64,000 nt of DNA from Lysobacter sp. ISL-50 (GCF_018612875.1 NZ_JAGGRI010000035.1:56498-120497), one strand, 5' to 3'. Positions 35,158 through 45,016 are shown, numbered from the stretch's first letter. Notes: generated by a model not told the origin, from the sequence alone. Translations and numbers: made by a program.

Positions 35158-35266
35158 ACGGGCGCGCCGCCCTCGTGCGGCAAAGCACATACCTCGGCGT
35201 CGGTTGGGCCGGAGTACCGGCGCAGGGCACAATAGCGGTTTCCCCACCCGACCACGGAAGCCGACG

Positions 35267-36181
35267 ATGCAATACCCCGAATGGATCTGGCATAACGGCG
35301 CGATCAAGCGCTGGGCCGAAGCGACCACCCACGTCATGTCGCACGCGCTGCATTACGGCTCTTCCGTATTCGAAGGCATTCGCACCTACGACACGCCGAA
35401 CGGTCCGATCATCTTCCGCTTGAACGACCACAACACCCGTCTGTTCGCGTCGGCCAAGATCTACGACATGGGCATTCCGTATTCGCTGGCGCAGCTCAAC
35501 GACGCCTGTCACGAAGTCATCAAGGCCAACGGCAATACCACCGATTATCTGCGTCCGGTCGCCTATCGCGGCCTGGGTGGCTTCGGCCTGTCGGCCGACA
35601 CGCCGACCGACGTCGCGGTCGCGACCTGGAAGATGGGCCAGTACCTGGGCGCCAGCGTGCTCGAAGAAGGCATCGACGCCTGCGTGTCGAGCTGGCAGCG
35701 GTTCGCGCCCAACACCATTCCGGCCGGCGCCAAGGCCGGCGGCAATTACCTTTCGGGCCAGCTGGTCGCGCGCGAAGCGCGGCGCCTGGGCTTCGGCGAA
35801 GGCATCGCGCTGGCCTCCACCGGCCTGCTGTCGGAAGGCGCGGGCGAGAACCTGTTCCTGGTCTTCAACGGCGCGCTGCACACCACGCCGGTGAGTGCGG
35901 CGCTGCTCAACGGCCTGACCCGCAACACCATCATCACCCTGGCGCGCGACGTCGGCATCGAAGTGATCGAGCGCGATCTGCCGCGCGAATACCTGTACCT
36001 GTGCGATGAGCTGTTCATGTGCGGCACCGCCGCGGAGATCACCCCGATCCGTTCGGTCGATGGCCGCCAGGTCGGCACCGGCCGTCGCGGTCCGGTGACC
36101 GAGCGCATCCAGGAGCTGTTCTTCGGCCTGTTCAACGGCAAGACCGCGGACAAGTACGGCTGGCTGGAAGCGGTGAAGTAA
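35267..36181 (+). CDS. ilvE: branched-chain amino acid aminotransferase
   Basis: PLP-dependent fold-type IV transaminase, 304 residues, catalysing the last step of valine, leucine and isoleucine synthesis. The start at 35267 gives MQYPEWIWHNGAIKRWAEA. The visible motifs are the HALHYGSSVFEGIR block, the PLP lysine region in AKAGGNYLSGQLVAREA, LLSEGAGENLFLV and FMCGTAAEITPI. The open frame to 35204 adds an unconserved leader. It is monocistronic, with a terminator after the stop. Confidence 0.96.
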   Translation: MQYPEWIWHNGAIKRWAEATTHVMSHALHYGSSVFEGIRTYDTPNGPIIFRLNDHNTRLFASAKIYDMGIPYSLAQLNDACHEVIKANGNTTDYLRPVAYRGLGGFGLSADTPTDVAVATWKMGQYLGASVLEEGIDACVSSWQRFAPNTIPAGAKAGGNYLSGQLVAREARRLGFGEGIALASTGLLSEGAGENLFLVFNGALHTTPVSAALLNGLTRNTIITLARDVGIEVIERDLPREYLYLCDELFMCGTAAEITPIRSVDGRQVGTGRRGPVTERIQELFFGLFNGKTADKYGWLEAVK

Positions 36182-36247
36182 TCGCGTCAGCGCGCGATCG
36201 CGGCGATCGCATCGCCGCGGCCGATGCCGCAACCGCGCGCGCCCCCA

Positions 36248-36284
36248 CGACCCGCAGGCCTGTCCTGCGGGTCGTTCGTTTTTG
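36248..36284 (+). terminator. Rho-independent terminator of ilvE
   Basis: CGACCCGCAGG-5-CCTGCGGGTCG, an 11-bp stem, is followed by TTCGTTTTT, about 66 bases after the stop. Confidence 0.85.
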
Positions 36285-36403
36285 GCGCCTCGATGGACGC
36301 CGCCGAGCGAGCGCGGCGCCCATCGCAACCTCGCCGCATGCATTTGACAGCGCCGTCGCCGCGCGCGTATAGCTCGTTGAGCGCATTCGCCCGAGAGGCC
36401 GGC

Positions 36404-37045
36404 ATGTCCGTCCGCCACGCAGTTCCCTGTCTCGCCGCAGTCGCCGCGCTCGCCGTCAGCGCTTGCGCGCATACCGGGGCCGACACGCGGCCGCGCGCAC
36501 AACCGGCCCAGGAGCGCTCCACGATGACGACCACGCCCCCGGCGGACGCAAGCTCCGCCGCCGCGCCCCAGCTCAGCGCGCAACCGATGCTCGCGCGCCT
36601 GCTAGAGCTGATCCGCACCACCACGCGGGTGGAGGAGTTCACGCCCGAGCGCCTGACCCAGGCGATGGGCGTAGAGGTGCGGCGCGCACGCGATCAATCG
36701 CAGCGTTACGGCTACGGCGAGGCGCTCAACGCGCACTGGAACCAGAATTTCGAAGTCGATCTGCAACGCACGATCGGCGCGCGCTTCAATTTCAGCTTCG
36801 ACCCTGCTGCGCCCGACGCTGATCCGCCGATCGCGGAATTGTGCGAACTCGATTACCCGGCCTTCACCGCCCGGCTGGAAGCCATGGGCTTCAAGCGCAC
36901 GCCCTACCACGGCGAACACGGCCGCTTCATCAGCGACGGGTTCGACCGCCCCGGCATGCGCGTGGCGGTGTATCCGCAAGGCGATGCGTCCGCGTCCGGC
37001 CAAAGCACCGGCCGGCGGTGCGTGAAGCGGGTACAGGTGCTTTGA
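36404..37045 (+). CDS. putative lipoprotein of unknown function
   Basis: Predicted lipoprotein of 213 residues. The start at 36404 gives a signal peptide with the lipobox LAVSAC (Cys at about 23). A Thr/Pro/Ala linker follows, and then a soluble domain with LLELIRTTTRVEEFTPERLTQAM and LDYPAFTARLEAMGFKRT. The sequence is not recognised. The open frame to 36224 overlaps the ilvE terminator and is not used. Confidence 0.68.
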   Translation: MSVRHAVPCLAAVAALAVSACAHTGADTRPRAQPAQERSTMTTTPPADASSAAAPQLSAQPMLARLLELIRTTTRVEEFTPERLTQAMGVEVRRARDQSQRYGYGEALNAHWNQNFEVDLQRTIGARFNFSFDPAAPDADPPIAELCELDYPAFTARLEAMGFKRTPYHGEHGRFISDGFDRPGMRVAVYPQGDASASGQSTGRRCVKRVQVL

Positions 37046-37239
37046 GCGAGCACCGTCGCCGTGACATGCGGCGGTGCGTGGCGAGGTAAGCCTACGTAGT
37101 CGTCGCGCGGTCGCCCGGCTCGGTAATCCGTTCGGCGACGCAAGCGGCGGCGTTGGTCGCGCCGAATCCCACCGTCGAAAACACGCAGGCGCCGACGCGC
37201 TGACAGCACGGCCGCGAGTGCTCCGCGGCCGCTACCAGG

Positions 37240-38583
37240 CTAGCCCGCGGCCGCGCGCGAGAACGTCAGCGTCGCCACCACACCGCGGGTCTCGCCCGGC
37301 TTCACTCGCACATCCCAGCCGTATAGTTCGCACAAGCGCCGCACGATCGACAGACCGATGCCGCCGCCCTGCGAGTGGCCGGCGTGGGTGCCGCGGTAGC
37401 CGCGCTCGAACAGCTTGGCCGCGTCCTCGGCGCTCAGGCCCGGGCCGGAGTCGATCACCTCCACCGAGTGATCGTGCAAGCGCACCACCACCTCGCCCTC
37501 GGTCGTGTACTTGACCGCGTTGCCGATCAGATTGCCCAGCGCCACCGCGACCGCGGCTTCCGGCGCGTCCACCACCAGGCCGCGCGCGCCTTCCACGCTC
37601 AGCGCCAGCGCCTTGCCGCCGAGTTGGGCGCGATGCGCTTCCAGCAGTTGTTCCGACAGCTTGGCGATGTCGGTCGCGCCGTGCCCGCGCTCGCTGCGCG
37701 AGAGCAGCAACAGCGCGCTGATCAGGTCGGTGCACTGTTGCTCGGCGCGCTCGATACGCAACAACCGGTTGCGAGTCTTGTCCTCCAGGTTCGGCCGCGA
37801 CAGCAGCAGTTCGACCGCGCCCTTGATCACCGCCAGCGGCGTGCGCAGCTCGTGGCTGACGTCGGCGTTGAACTCGCGGTCGCGCTGGACCACGTTGGTC
37901 AGGCGCTCGGCGTAATCGTCCAGCGCCTCGGCGAGCTGGCCGACTTCGTCGTCGGGGAAATGCGCGGCCAAGGCCTCGGCCTGCGCGCTGCGGCCCGAGC
38001 GCTTGATCCGCAGCGCCAGCTCCGACACCGGGCTCATGACCCGCGACGCCGCCCACCAGCCGACCAGCAGCGAGAACAGGGTGAACACCAGCACCGACAG
38101 ATACAGCGCGCGATTGAACTTGGCCTCGCTGCGCGCCGACTGGGTCATGTCGTAGGCGAGGAAGAACCAGGCGTTGGGCGTCTTGCGCACGGCCAGCATG
38201 TAGTAGTCGAACGGAATGCTGGTGTCGCCCTCGTTGGTGACGAAGACGATGCCATCCTTGAGTTCGTACCACTCCGGCCGCTTGATCCGCACCGACTCGA
38301 ACTTGTCCGGCGTATAGACGAACGCGCGGACTTGATCGAGCCCGAACTGCGGATTGGCCGGGTCCAGCTCGAACTGCTGCGCGGCCTTCTCGATGTTGCG
38401 GTTCATGACGTCTTCGACCAACTGGCTTTCCACCCGCGTGCGGGTCCAGTTGGTGGCGAAGGCGAACATCGCGGTCAGGCCGAAGCCCAGCAGCACGAAC
38501 GACAAGATGATGCGGCTGCGCAACCGCCGCCGGAAGCGCTTCTTCTTTTTCAGCCGCGTCGCGGCCGGGTCCCCTGATGCCAC
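37240..38583 (-). CDS. sensor histidine kinase
   Basis: Membrane sensor kinase of 447 residues. Two transmembrane helices (about 26-46 and 174-196) enclose a periplasmic sensor with no recognised ligand motif, and a HAMP-like segment follows. The phosphoacceptor H-box is FNADVSHELRTPLAVIKG, the N-box is NLIGNAVKYT, and the G-boxes are IDSGPGLS and GGGIGLSIVRRLC. It starts with GTG at 38583, 4 bases after the response regulator stop, so the two are translated together. It resembles the ColS/RaxH-type kinases of Xanthomonadaceae. The signal is unknown. Confidence 0.88.
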   Translation of the reverse strand: MASGDPAATRLKKKKRFRRRLRSRIILSFVLLGFGLTAMFAFATNWTRTRVESQLVEDVMNRNIEKAAQQFELDPANPQFGLDQVRAFVYTPDKFESVRIKRPEWYELKDGIVFVTNEGDTSIPFDYYMLAVRKTPNAWFFLAYDMTQSARSEAKFNRALYLSVLVFTLFSLLVGWWAASRVMSPVSELALRIKRSGRSAQAEALAAHFPDDEVGQLAEALDDYAERLTNVVQRDREFNADVSHELRTPLAVIKGAVELLLSRPNLEDKTRNRLLRIERAEQQCTDLISALLLLSRSERGHGATDIAKLSEQLLEAHRAQLGGKALALSVEGARGLVVDAPEAAVAVALGNLIGNAVKYTTEGEVVVRLHDHSVEVIDSGPGLSAEDAAKLFERGYRGTHAGHSQGGGIGLSIVRRLCELYGWDVRVKPGETRGVVATLTFSRAAAG

Positions 38584-38587
38584 GCGA

Positions 38588-39271
38588 TCAACCGTTGCCT
38601 TCGGGCGCTGCGATGCGATAGCCGATGCCGTGACGGGTCTGGATCAGCGGCGTATCGAAGGGCTTGTCCACCACCGCGCGCAGGCCGTGGATGTGCACGC
38701 GCAGGCTGTCGGAGTCGGGCAGTTCCTCGCCCCACACGCGGGTTTCCAGTTCCTGGCGCGTGACCACCGCCGGCGAGGCTTCCATCAGCGCCTGCAGGAT
38801 CTTCAGCGCGGTCGGGTTGAGCTGCAGCAGCTTGCCCTGGCGGCGTACTTCCAGCGTGTCCAGGTTGTATTCCAGATCGGCGGCGTTGAGCACGCGCGTC
38901 TGCACGCCGCGGCCGCGACGCGACAACGCGTTGAGCCGCACTTCGACTTCCTGCAACGCGAACGGCTTGATCAGGTAGTCGTCGGCGCCGGAATCGAAAC
39001 CGGCGAGCTTGTTGTCCAGGCTGTCGCGCGCGGTCAGCATCAGCACCGGCGTTTGCTTGCGCGCTTCGTTGCGCAGCTTGCGGCAGACTTCCAGGCCGTC
39101 CAGACCGGGCAGGTTCAGATCCAGCACGATGGCGTCGAAGTCGTGCACGACCGCCAGATGCAGGCCGGTGATGCCGTCGGCGGCGAAATCCACCGTGTGG
39201 CCCCGGTCCTCGAGAAAATCGCCGAGGTTGGCGGCGATGTCCTGGTTGTCTTCGATCACGAGTATGCGCAT
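38588..39271 (-). CDS. OmpR-family response regulator
   Basis: Two-domain regulator of 227 residues. The receiver domain has the acidic pair in IEDN, the phosphoacceptor Asp in DAIVLDLNLPGLDG, and the Lys in DDYLIKPFALQEVE. The DNA-binding winged helix is at the C-terminus (TRQELETRVWGEELPDSDSLRVHIHGLR). It resembles the ColR/RaxR-type regulators of Xanthomonadaceae; the name is not certain. It is transcribed first in its operon with the sensor kinase just behind. Confidence 0.88.
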   Translation of the reverse strand: MRILVIEDNQDIAANLGDFLEDRGHTVDFAADGITGLHLAVVHDFDAIVLDLNLPGLDGLEVCRKLRNEARKQTPVLMLTARDSLDNKLAGFDSGADDYLIKPFALQEVEVRLNALSRRGRGVQTRVLNAADLEYNLDTLEVRRQGKLLQLNPTALKILQALMEASPAVVTRQELETRVWGEELPDSDSLRVHIHGLRAVVDKPFDTPLIQTRHGIGYRIAAPEGNG

Positions 39272-39875
39272 GTGGCTCGTCCCAGTAGGTTGGCGTTCGA
39301 CCGCGATCGAGCGCCCGGGTTCCATTGGTGCCGTTGCGCGAATGCGCAGCGGCGGCAAGCAGAGGATTCTGCCAGAGCGTTTGTAAAATGAACGGGAAGT
39401 GGAAGCGTGAGACAGGGATCGGCCAAAGCGCGCCGCGGCGAATGGGCCGGAAGTCACGGCCCGCTCGCGCCGGTGGGGCGCGCCTCAGCCAGGTCCGGCG
39501 CCGGCGGCCTCGCCGGAGCCTGAAAAGCGGGCAAAACAAAGGCCCAGACGCGGGGCCACCGCGCCTGGGCCAAAAGGGTATTGCCCCGATTACCGTAACC
39601 TGCGTACGACCAGATCCCTATCCGTAACGTTCTGACGAGGAGCGTGACTTGGAAGATCGGCAGAGCTTCGGTACGGGTAACGCTACGCGGATTTCGATTA
39701 AACCGTCGTTAAAAATGATGTTAAATAAAAGTTAATAGCAACTTGAAATTGCGATCGGGCCGGCCCAGCCCTTCCGCGCCGGGAACCTGCCGTTCGGCGG
39801 GTCGCCGGCAGATGACCTGCCCGGCTTGCCATTTGCCGGAAATCGGGCAAGTCCGGCCCCGGGCCGGGGCCCCGT
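39272..39875. other. 604-base intergenic region upstream of the two-component operon
   Basis: A long inverted repeat, GGCCCAG...CTGGGCC (39540-39571), is followed by an AT-richer stretch with GTTAAAAATGATGTTAAATAAAAGTTAATAG at about 39700-39740. It must contain the two-component promoter and the rimK 3' end. No convincing gene is present. The AT-rich part lies near the rimK stop and could be a terminator or promoter. Confidence 0.55.
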
Positions 39876-40784
39876 TCAGCGTCTCGCGGCCGTGCGACGC
39901 GCCGGTTTGGCCTTCAAACGGCCGGCCACGTACTGGATGATTTCCCCGGCCACGTCCACCCCGCTGGCCTCCTCGATGCCCTCCAGGCCGGGCGAGGCGT
40001 TCACTTCCAGGACCAGGGGGCCGCGGGCCGAGCGGATCAGGTCCACGCCGGCCACGCCCAGGCCCAGGACCTGGGCGGCGCGGATCGCGACCTCCTGCTC
40101 GGCGGCGCTGGCGCGCACGCCCTTGGCGGTGCCGCCGCGGTGCAGGTTGGAGCGGAAGTCGCCCTTGGGCGCCTGCCGCTTCATCGCCGCGACCACATTG
40201 CCGCCGACCACGAAGCAGCGCAGGTCCGCGCCCTTGGCCTCGGCGACGAACTCCTGCACGAGGAAATTCGCGTACAGCCCGCGCAGGGCTTCGATCACGC
40301 CCTTGGACGCGGACAGCTTCTCGGTGAGCATCACCCCGGCGCCCTGGGTGCCTTCGTTGAGCTTGATCACGTGCGGCGGCGGGCCGAGCATCGACAGCAG
40401 GTCGGCGGTGTCGTCGGGGTTGTCGCCGAACACCGTCGCCGGCAGGCCGATGCGTTCGGCCGCCAGCAGCTGATGGCTGCGCAGCTTGTCGCGCGCGCGC
40501 AGGATCGCGTCGGAGGTGTTCGGCGTGTAGGTCTCCATCAGCTCGAACTGACGCAGCACGGCCGAGCCGTAACGCGTCACCGAGGCGCCGATGCGCGGAA
40601 TCACCGCGTGATAACCGGCGATCTCGCGGCCCTTGTAGTGCATCTGGAAACCGTCGGAGGCGATGCGCATGTAGCAGCGCAGCGGATCGAGCACGCGCAC
40701 GCTGTGGCCGTGTTCGCGGGCGGCCTCCACCAGCCGGCGCGTCGAGTAGAGCTTGGTGTTGCGCGACAGGATCGCGAGCTTCAT
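39876..40784 (-). CDS. rimK: RimK family alpha-L-glutamate ligase
   Basis: ATP-grasp ligase of 302 residues that adds glutamates to the C-terminus of ribosomal protein S6. The visible motifs are [42 protein letters not shown], the ATP-grasp [36 protein letters not shown] and the metal-binding [13 protein letters not shown]. It lies just downstream of rimB on the same strand, so ligase and protease are co-expressed. The C-terminus is Lys/Arg-rich ([12 protein letters not shown]). Confidence 0.93.
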   Translation of the reverse strand: MKLAILSRNTKLYSTRRLVEAAREHGHSVRVLDPLRCYMRIASDGFQMHYKGREIAGYHAVIPRIGASVTRYGSAVLRQFELMETYTPNTSDAILRARDKLRSHQLLAAERIGLPATVFGDNPDDTADLLSMLGPPPHVIKLNEGTQGAGVMLTEKLSASKGVIEALRGLYANFLVQEFVAEAKGADLRCFVVGGNVVAAMKRQAPKGDFRSNLHRGGTAKGVRASAAEQEVAIRAAQVLGLGVAGVDLIRSARGPLVLEVNASPGLEGIEEASGVDVAGEIIQYVAGRLKAKPARRTAARR

Positions 40785-40843
40785 AGGAAAGGTCGGCTGG
40801 AAGTGAGGAAGATGGCGTCGCGCGATCGCGGTCGCGCGCCGGC

Positions 40844-41293
40844 TCAGCTGCGGGGTGCCCGGCGCCGCGCGCGTCCATGCAGGAACGAGCGTGCCGGATC
40901 GATCGTGAACACCTGCGCCACCGCGGTGCGGCCCAGCAACATCGGGAAACGCATGCCGCGACGATCCGACAGGTTTATTTCAATTTCGCGTTCGGCGCCG
41001 GCCAGACTCAGCACGGTACGGATGAACACGCGGCGGGTGCGATGGCCGCCGGAGTCGGTGACCTCGCGTTCGTCGAACACCGCGGCGGCGGCTTCGACCT
41101 CGCCCGCGCCGACCGCGCCGGGACTGAGGCGGAATCCGACCCAGGGCTCGCCGGCTTCGACATAACGCCAATGCGCGTCCACATGCAACGCCGAGCTGCG
41201 CGCGCCGGTGTCGATCTTGGCGCGGATGCCGGCGATGCCCAGCGACGGCAACACCGCCAGCTCGCGCCAACCCAGGACGATCTTGGATGACAT
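40844..41293 (-). CDS. rimB: RimB-like retropepsin (RimK-associated protease)
   Basis: Small protease of 149 residues of the putative ATP-dependent zinc protease family, now grouped with RimB, which removes or regulates glutamate tails added by RimK. The visible active-site signature is [16 protein letters not shown] with the aspartic D-T-G-A motif, and [15 protein letters not shown] follows. It lies 59 bases upstream of rimK in the same direction, which supports functional pairing. The start at 41293 is the first ATG that gives the family N-terminus. Confidence 0.85.
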   Translation of the reverse strand: MSSKIVLGWRELAVLPSLGIAGIRAKIDTGARSSALHVDAHWRYVEAGEPWVGFRLSPGAVGAGEVEAAAAVFDEREVTDSGGHRTRRVFIRTVLSLAGAEREIEINLSDRRGMRFPMLLGRTAVAQVFTIDPARSFLHGRARRRAPRS

Positions 41294-41617
41294 CGCACCT
41301 CCGATGTGGCGATTGCGGTGGGCGTGGCTTCGACGCGGCTTGGACCGCGCCGCGCGGGCGCGGTTCATTCCAGGCCGTCGCCGTGGCGACAAAAAACGGC
41401 GACCTCGCGGCCGCCGTACGTATCGGATCGCAGCGGGCGCGGATCGACCCGGCCGGAGGCTGCGAAGCGATGCGCGACGGTCCGCTGCGGAACCGGGCGC
41501 GCAGTCTAACTCGCGGGCGGCGCGAGCGTCGATGCGTCCGCCGGCGCTGTGCGTATCCGGCGCGGAACAATGATTTTTTTACACCGCGAAACCGCGGGCA
41601 TGCCGCGCGTTAAGGGT

Positions 41618-41813
41618 TCAGAATCGAGCCACGGTCTGCATGCGCGGCGGCGGCAACAGCACCAGCAGCGTGTCTTCACCGGCAGCGGCCATGCGCGGCA
41701 GCGGCGCAAGCAGGTTTTCGCCGAACCAGAACAGGCCTGCGTGCAACGCCAGCACGAAGACCGCGGCGGCGCCGCGTTCGGCGCGATCGCGCGCAAGGAG
41801 GTTGGATCGTCAT
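41618..41813 (-). pseudogene. possible frameshifted TonB-like N-terminal fragment
   Basis: On the minus strand an ATG at 41813 starts MTIQPPCAR. One frame over, directly following, is DRAERGAAAVFVLALHAGLF, continuing WFGENLLAPLPRMAAAGED and LVLLPPPRMQTVARF before a stop. The hydrophobic helix after an Arg-rich start resembles the membrane anchor of TonB-type energy transducers. A one-base shift would join the two. It is short, and the periplasmic domain is missing. A chance frame remains possible. Confidence 0.25.
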
Positions 41814-42197
41814 ACGGCGCTCGGTTCCGGGCGCGAGGTCGCGCTCCGGGAACGGATTCCTTGCCTCATCCCGCCTGTCCTTACTGAATGTTGGCGCGGC
41901 GAGTGTGCGCACAAATCCCGCCCTCTCGCGGCATCGGCCAGGTTAGCGCTTGGCTCGTGTTCAAGCGCGATTGCGCGCGATGGCCGATGACTAACGAAGG
42001 CATAACGGAAAGACCCGATCCATCCTCGTTGCAGTGGCATCTGGCAACGAGTCGCGAGCCAACCCGAGCCGCCGAAAAACCGAAGTAACGATCACCGTCG
42101 CGCATCGGCTCGAACCCACCGCGACCGCCGAAGCGTTACCGCGCGGCAAGCGCGCCCGTATCACTGCATGAGACGCCCATGGTAAAAATACGAGGTC

Positions 42198-42226
42198 GGC
42201 CCGGGCAGCATCTTCGCTGCCGGGCC
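42198..42226. promoter_or_regulatory. hairpin just before the DNA methyltransferase gene
   Basis: GGCCCGGGCAGC-6-GCTGCCGGGCC is an 11-bp stem with a single bulge, ending 11 bases before the ATG. It could act in the mRNA leader or as a protein binding site. Confidence 0.45.
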
Positions 42227-42237
42227 ATCGCACGGGA

Positions 42238-43902
42238 ATGGCCATGACAGGTCTGAAAAAGAAACCTGCCGATGTCCGCCGTGCCCCAGCCGCGCGCAGG
42301 GGGCATCCGCAGGAGCCTCGGCTGATCCAGAACGAACGCGAACTCATCGCCCTGTGCCTGGCGCTGGCTGGGCGCGGCGCGTCGTTGTCGGCCGCCGAGC
42401 GCGCCGCCGCCAAGGGCATCGCGCCGATGGCGGACCGCAGCATGGTCGAGCGCGCGCGCAGCCTGATCGGGCAAGGCTCCGATCCGCTGGGCGGGGTCTT
42501 CCTGCGCCTGCGCTCGTCCGAAGTCCGCCGTCGCCTGGGCGCGGTCTACACCCCGGCGCCCATCGTCGAGTCGATGCTGAGCTGGTGCGCCGAGCAAGGC
42601 GCGCCCGAGCGCGTGATCGATCCGGGCGCGGGCTCGGGCCGCTACCTGAAGGCCGCCGCGCTGCGGTTTCCGCGAGCCCGGCTGATCGGCGTCGAACTCG
42701 ACCCGGTCGCCGCGCTGATGCTGCGGGCCAACCTCACCGTGCACGGATGCATCGAGCGCGCGACCATCGTGGTGGACGACTTCCGCCAGGCCGCGCTGGA
42801 GCGGATCGACGGGCGCACGCTGTTCATCGGCAATCCTCCCTACGTTCGCCATCATGAAATCGGCGAGGCGTGGAAACACTGGTTTGCCGAATCGGCGCAT
42901 TCCTACGGGCTGCGCGCGAGCAAACTGGCGGGGCTGCACATCCATTTCTTCCTGCGCGTGTTGCAGCTCGCGCAGCCGGACGACGTCGGTGCTTTCATCA
43001 CCTCGGCCGAATGGCTGGACGTGAACTACGGCGCCACGCTGCGCCGGTTGCTGGCGGATCAACTCGGCGGCGTCGCCGTCCACGTACTGGACGCGCGCGC
43101 CATGCCGTTCGAGAACACCGCGACCACCGGCGCCATCACCTGTTTCAAGATCGGCCACCCCTCGCAAGGCTTGCGCGTGCGCGCGGTCGAGTCGATGGAG
43201 ACGCTCAACGGCCTGAGCAAGGGCGAGGTCGTGCCGTGGGACAGCGTGCGCAAGGCGGCGCGCTGGTCGCCGTTGTTCAAGCCGGCGCGGGTCGTTCCGG
43301 AAGGCTATGTCGAACTGGGCGAGCTGTGCCGCGTGCATCGCGGCCAGGTGACCGGCAGCAACGATGTCTGGATCGCGGGCGAGCATGCCCGCCGTCTGCC
43401 CGGCAGCGTGCTGATCCCGACCATCACCCGCGCCCGCGATCTGCTGTCCGCCGGCGCGCGACTGGATAACGCGCAGCCGCTGCGTTGCGTGGTGGATCTT
43501 CCGGCCGACCTGGACGTGCTCGACGCCGAGGCCAGAAAAGCCGTCAAGCGCTTCCTGACCTGGGCGCGGCAGCAAGGCGCGGACCAGTCCTACATCGCCC
43601 GCCATCGCAAGGCCTGGTGGTCGGTCGGCCTGAAACAGCCCGCCCCGATCCTGTCCACCTACATGGCGCGGCGCGCGCCGGCCTTCGTGCGAAACCTGTG
43701 CGATGCGCGCCATATCAATATCGCCCACGGGCTTTACCCGCGCCAGGACATGCCGGCGGCGAAACTCGACGCGCTCGCGAGCTGGCTGCGCCACAACGTC
43801 ATCACCGAAGACGGCCGCACCTATGCCGGCGGCCTGACGAAATTCGAGCCGAAAGAATTGGAGCGAGTGCTGGTTCCGAACCTGGACGCCCTGGGCGCAT
43901 GA
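42238..43902 (+). CDS. N6-adenine DNA methyltransferase of an XamI-like type II system
   Basis: SAM-dependent DNA methyltransferase, 554 residues. The visible motifs are in order: GAVYTPAPIVESML (motif X-like), VIDPGAGSGRYLKAA (motif I, SAM binding), IGVELDPVAALML (motif II), and the catalytic GNPPYVRHHE (NPPY, motif IV). The rest is a target-recognition region. It overlaps the nuclease gene by 4 bases (ATGA), so the two are translationally coupled. It resembles the M.XamI/SalI type (GTCGAC); specificity is an inference. Two ATGs, 42238 and 42244, are possible starts. Confidence 0.88.
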   Translation: MAMTGLKKKPADVRRAPAARRGHPQEPRLIQNERELIALCLALAGRGASLSAAERAAAKGIAPMADRSMVERARSLIGQGSDPLGGVFLRLRSSEVRRRLGAVYTPAPIVESMLSWCAEQGAPERVIDPGAGSGRYLKAAALRFPRARLIGVELDPVAALMLRANLTVHGCIERATIVVDDFRQAALERIDGRTLFIGNPPYVRHHEIGEAWKHWFAESAHSYGLRASKLAGLHIHFFLRVLQLAQPDDVGAFITSAEWLDVNYGATLRRLLADQLGGVAVHVLDARAMPFENTATTGAITCFKIGHPSQGLRVRAVESMETLNGLSKGEVVPWDSVRKAARWSPLFKPARVVPEGYVELGELCRVHRGQVTGSNDVWIAGEHARRLPGSVLIPTITRARDLLSAGARLDNAQPLRCVVDLPADLDVLDAEARKAVKRFLTWARQQGADQSYIARHRKAWWSVGLKQPAPILSTYMARRAPAFVRNLCDARHINIAHGLYPRQDMPAAKLDALASWLRHNVITEDGRTYAGGLTKFEPKELERVLVPNLDALGA

Positions 43903-44819
43903 CGGCAACGCCGCGGAAGTGGACGGCGTCCGAAATGGCGCAAGACGTCGAGGCCGCGGTCGCGGCCTTCCGATGGGCGCGGCTGGGCGAACCGCTGGCG
44001 CTGTGGAAAGCGACGTTTCGCGCAAGCCGGCGCGAAGTGCGCGCGGTCTTCCGCGAACTCGACCTGCGCGCGCCCAGGCGCATCCACTCCCGGCAAATCG
44101 CCCGGCTTTACCGCATGCAGCTCGGCGACGCCCTGCGCTACCTCGCCGCGCCGCCGATTTCCGCCGACGACTTGAAGGTGCTCGCCGACTCCACGCTGAG
44201 CGGCGCCGCGCTGCGCAGACCCTCGCAGGCGCGCAGCGTTCTGCGGACGATCCAGCAGACGCTCGACCCGTTCCGGTTTCAATGGGTGATTACCGCCCGA
44301 CGCCCCAGCCCGGCCGAATGGAAAGCCGCGATCGTCGCCACCGCGTCGCTGCTGACTTACCAGCGCGTCGCCACCATCCGCCGCAACGCCGACAAAGACG
44401 ACCAAGAGCGCGCGGTGAAGGCCTACCTTCGCGACGTACTCGGACTGCGCGAAGAACCGCCGCGAAAGATCGATACCATGCGCGACACGCCTGCGCCCGG
44501 ATCGTTCTGCGGCGAATCGGAAGTGGACGGCCGCAAGGCCGACATCGTGGTGTCCCTGCACGACGGCCGCCTGCTTCTGATCGAGTGCAAGGTTTCCAAC
44601 AGCGCCTTGAACAGCGTCAAGCGCCTGAACAACGATGCCGCCGCCAAGGCCGCGCACTGGATCAAAGCCTTCGGCGTATCGCAGGTCGTACCCGCGGCCA
44701 TGCTGTCGGGCGTGTTCAAGACCCGGCACCTCGCCCATGCGCAGAACCAGCAGAGCCTTGCGCTGTTCTGGGCGCATCGGCTTGATGATCTGGGTGGGTT
44801 CGTTAACGCGACCAAGTAG
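43899..44819 (+). CDS. type II restriction endonuclease, XamI-like
   Basis: Restriction nuclease of 306 residues in the 3' half of a methyltransferase-nuclease pair. The PD-(D/E)XK active site is visible as D215, then E229-C-K231, in KADIVVSLHDGRLLLIECKVSNS. The first 190 residues are helical and Arg-rich. The ATG at 43899 overlaps the methyltransferase stop. By sequence feel it belongs to the XamI nuclease family (PF09572); a profile search would settle this. A host carrying the pair is expected to methylate its own sites. Confidence 0.82.
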   Translation: MTATPRKWTASEMAQDVEAAVAAFRWARLGEPLALWKATFRASRREVRAVFRELDLRAPRRIHSRQIARLYRMQLGDALRYLAAPPISADDLKVLADSTLSGAALRRPSQARSVLRTIQQTLDPFRFQWVITARRPSPAEWKAAIVATASLLTYQRVATIRRNADKDDQERAVKAYLRDVLGLREEPPRKIDTMRDTPAPGSFCGESEVDGRKADIVVSLHDGRLLLIECKVSNSALNSVKRLNNDAAAKAAHWIKAFGVSQVVPAAMLSGVFKTRHLAHAQNQQSLALFWAHRLDDLGGFVNATK

Positions 44820-44969
44820 CGCTTGGGATCATTGGCTATTCCGCGGCTGCGCTTGCGAGAGAGCGGCGGCGAAGCTGGCGGCCCATGCCCGCCGGCACCG
44901 AACGTCCCGCGCGATGAACAGGTGCGATCCGCATTGGGATCGACGCGCCCCAGGGCGCACCCGCGGCCC

Positions 44970-45008
44970 GGAAAAGCAAAAGGGACAAGGTGTTCAGCCT
45001 TGTCCCTG
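44970..45008 (-). terminator. terminator of tRNA-Gly
   Basis: On the minus strand GGGACAAGG-7-CCTTGTCCC is followed by TTTTGCTTTTCC. It lies about 10 bases after the tRNA 3' end. It is intrinsic and well placed. Confidence 0.85.
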
Positions 45009-45016
45009 TCGAAAAT

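Larger units (their letters stand above)
41294..42237. other. 944-base region without a confident gene
   Basis: The region between rimB and the methyltransferase holds several short GC-driven frames, the TonB-like remnant at 41618-41813 on the minus strand, and a hairpin at 42198-42226. A 10-base copy of tRNA-Gly sequence (TCGAACCCAC) lies at 42110-42119. Apart from these I see nothing. Confidence 0.55.

Noticed and set aside
42238..44819. Depletion of GTCGAC sites as proof of XamI/SalI specificity
   Set aside because: GTCGAC is present elsewhere in the window (for example near 21789), and host sites are expected to be methylated rather than lost, so this says nothing about specificity.
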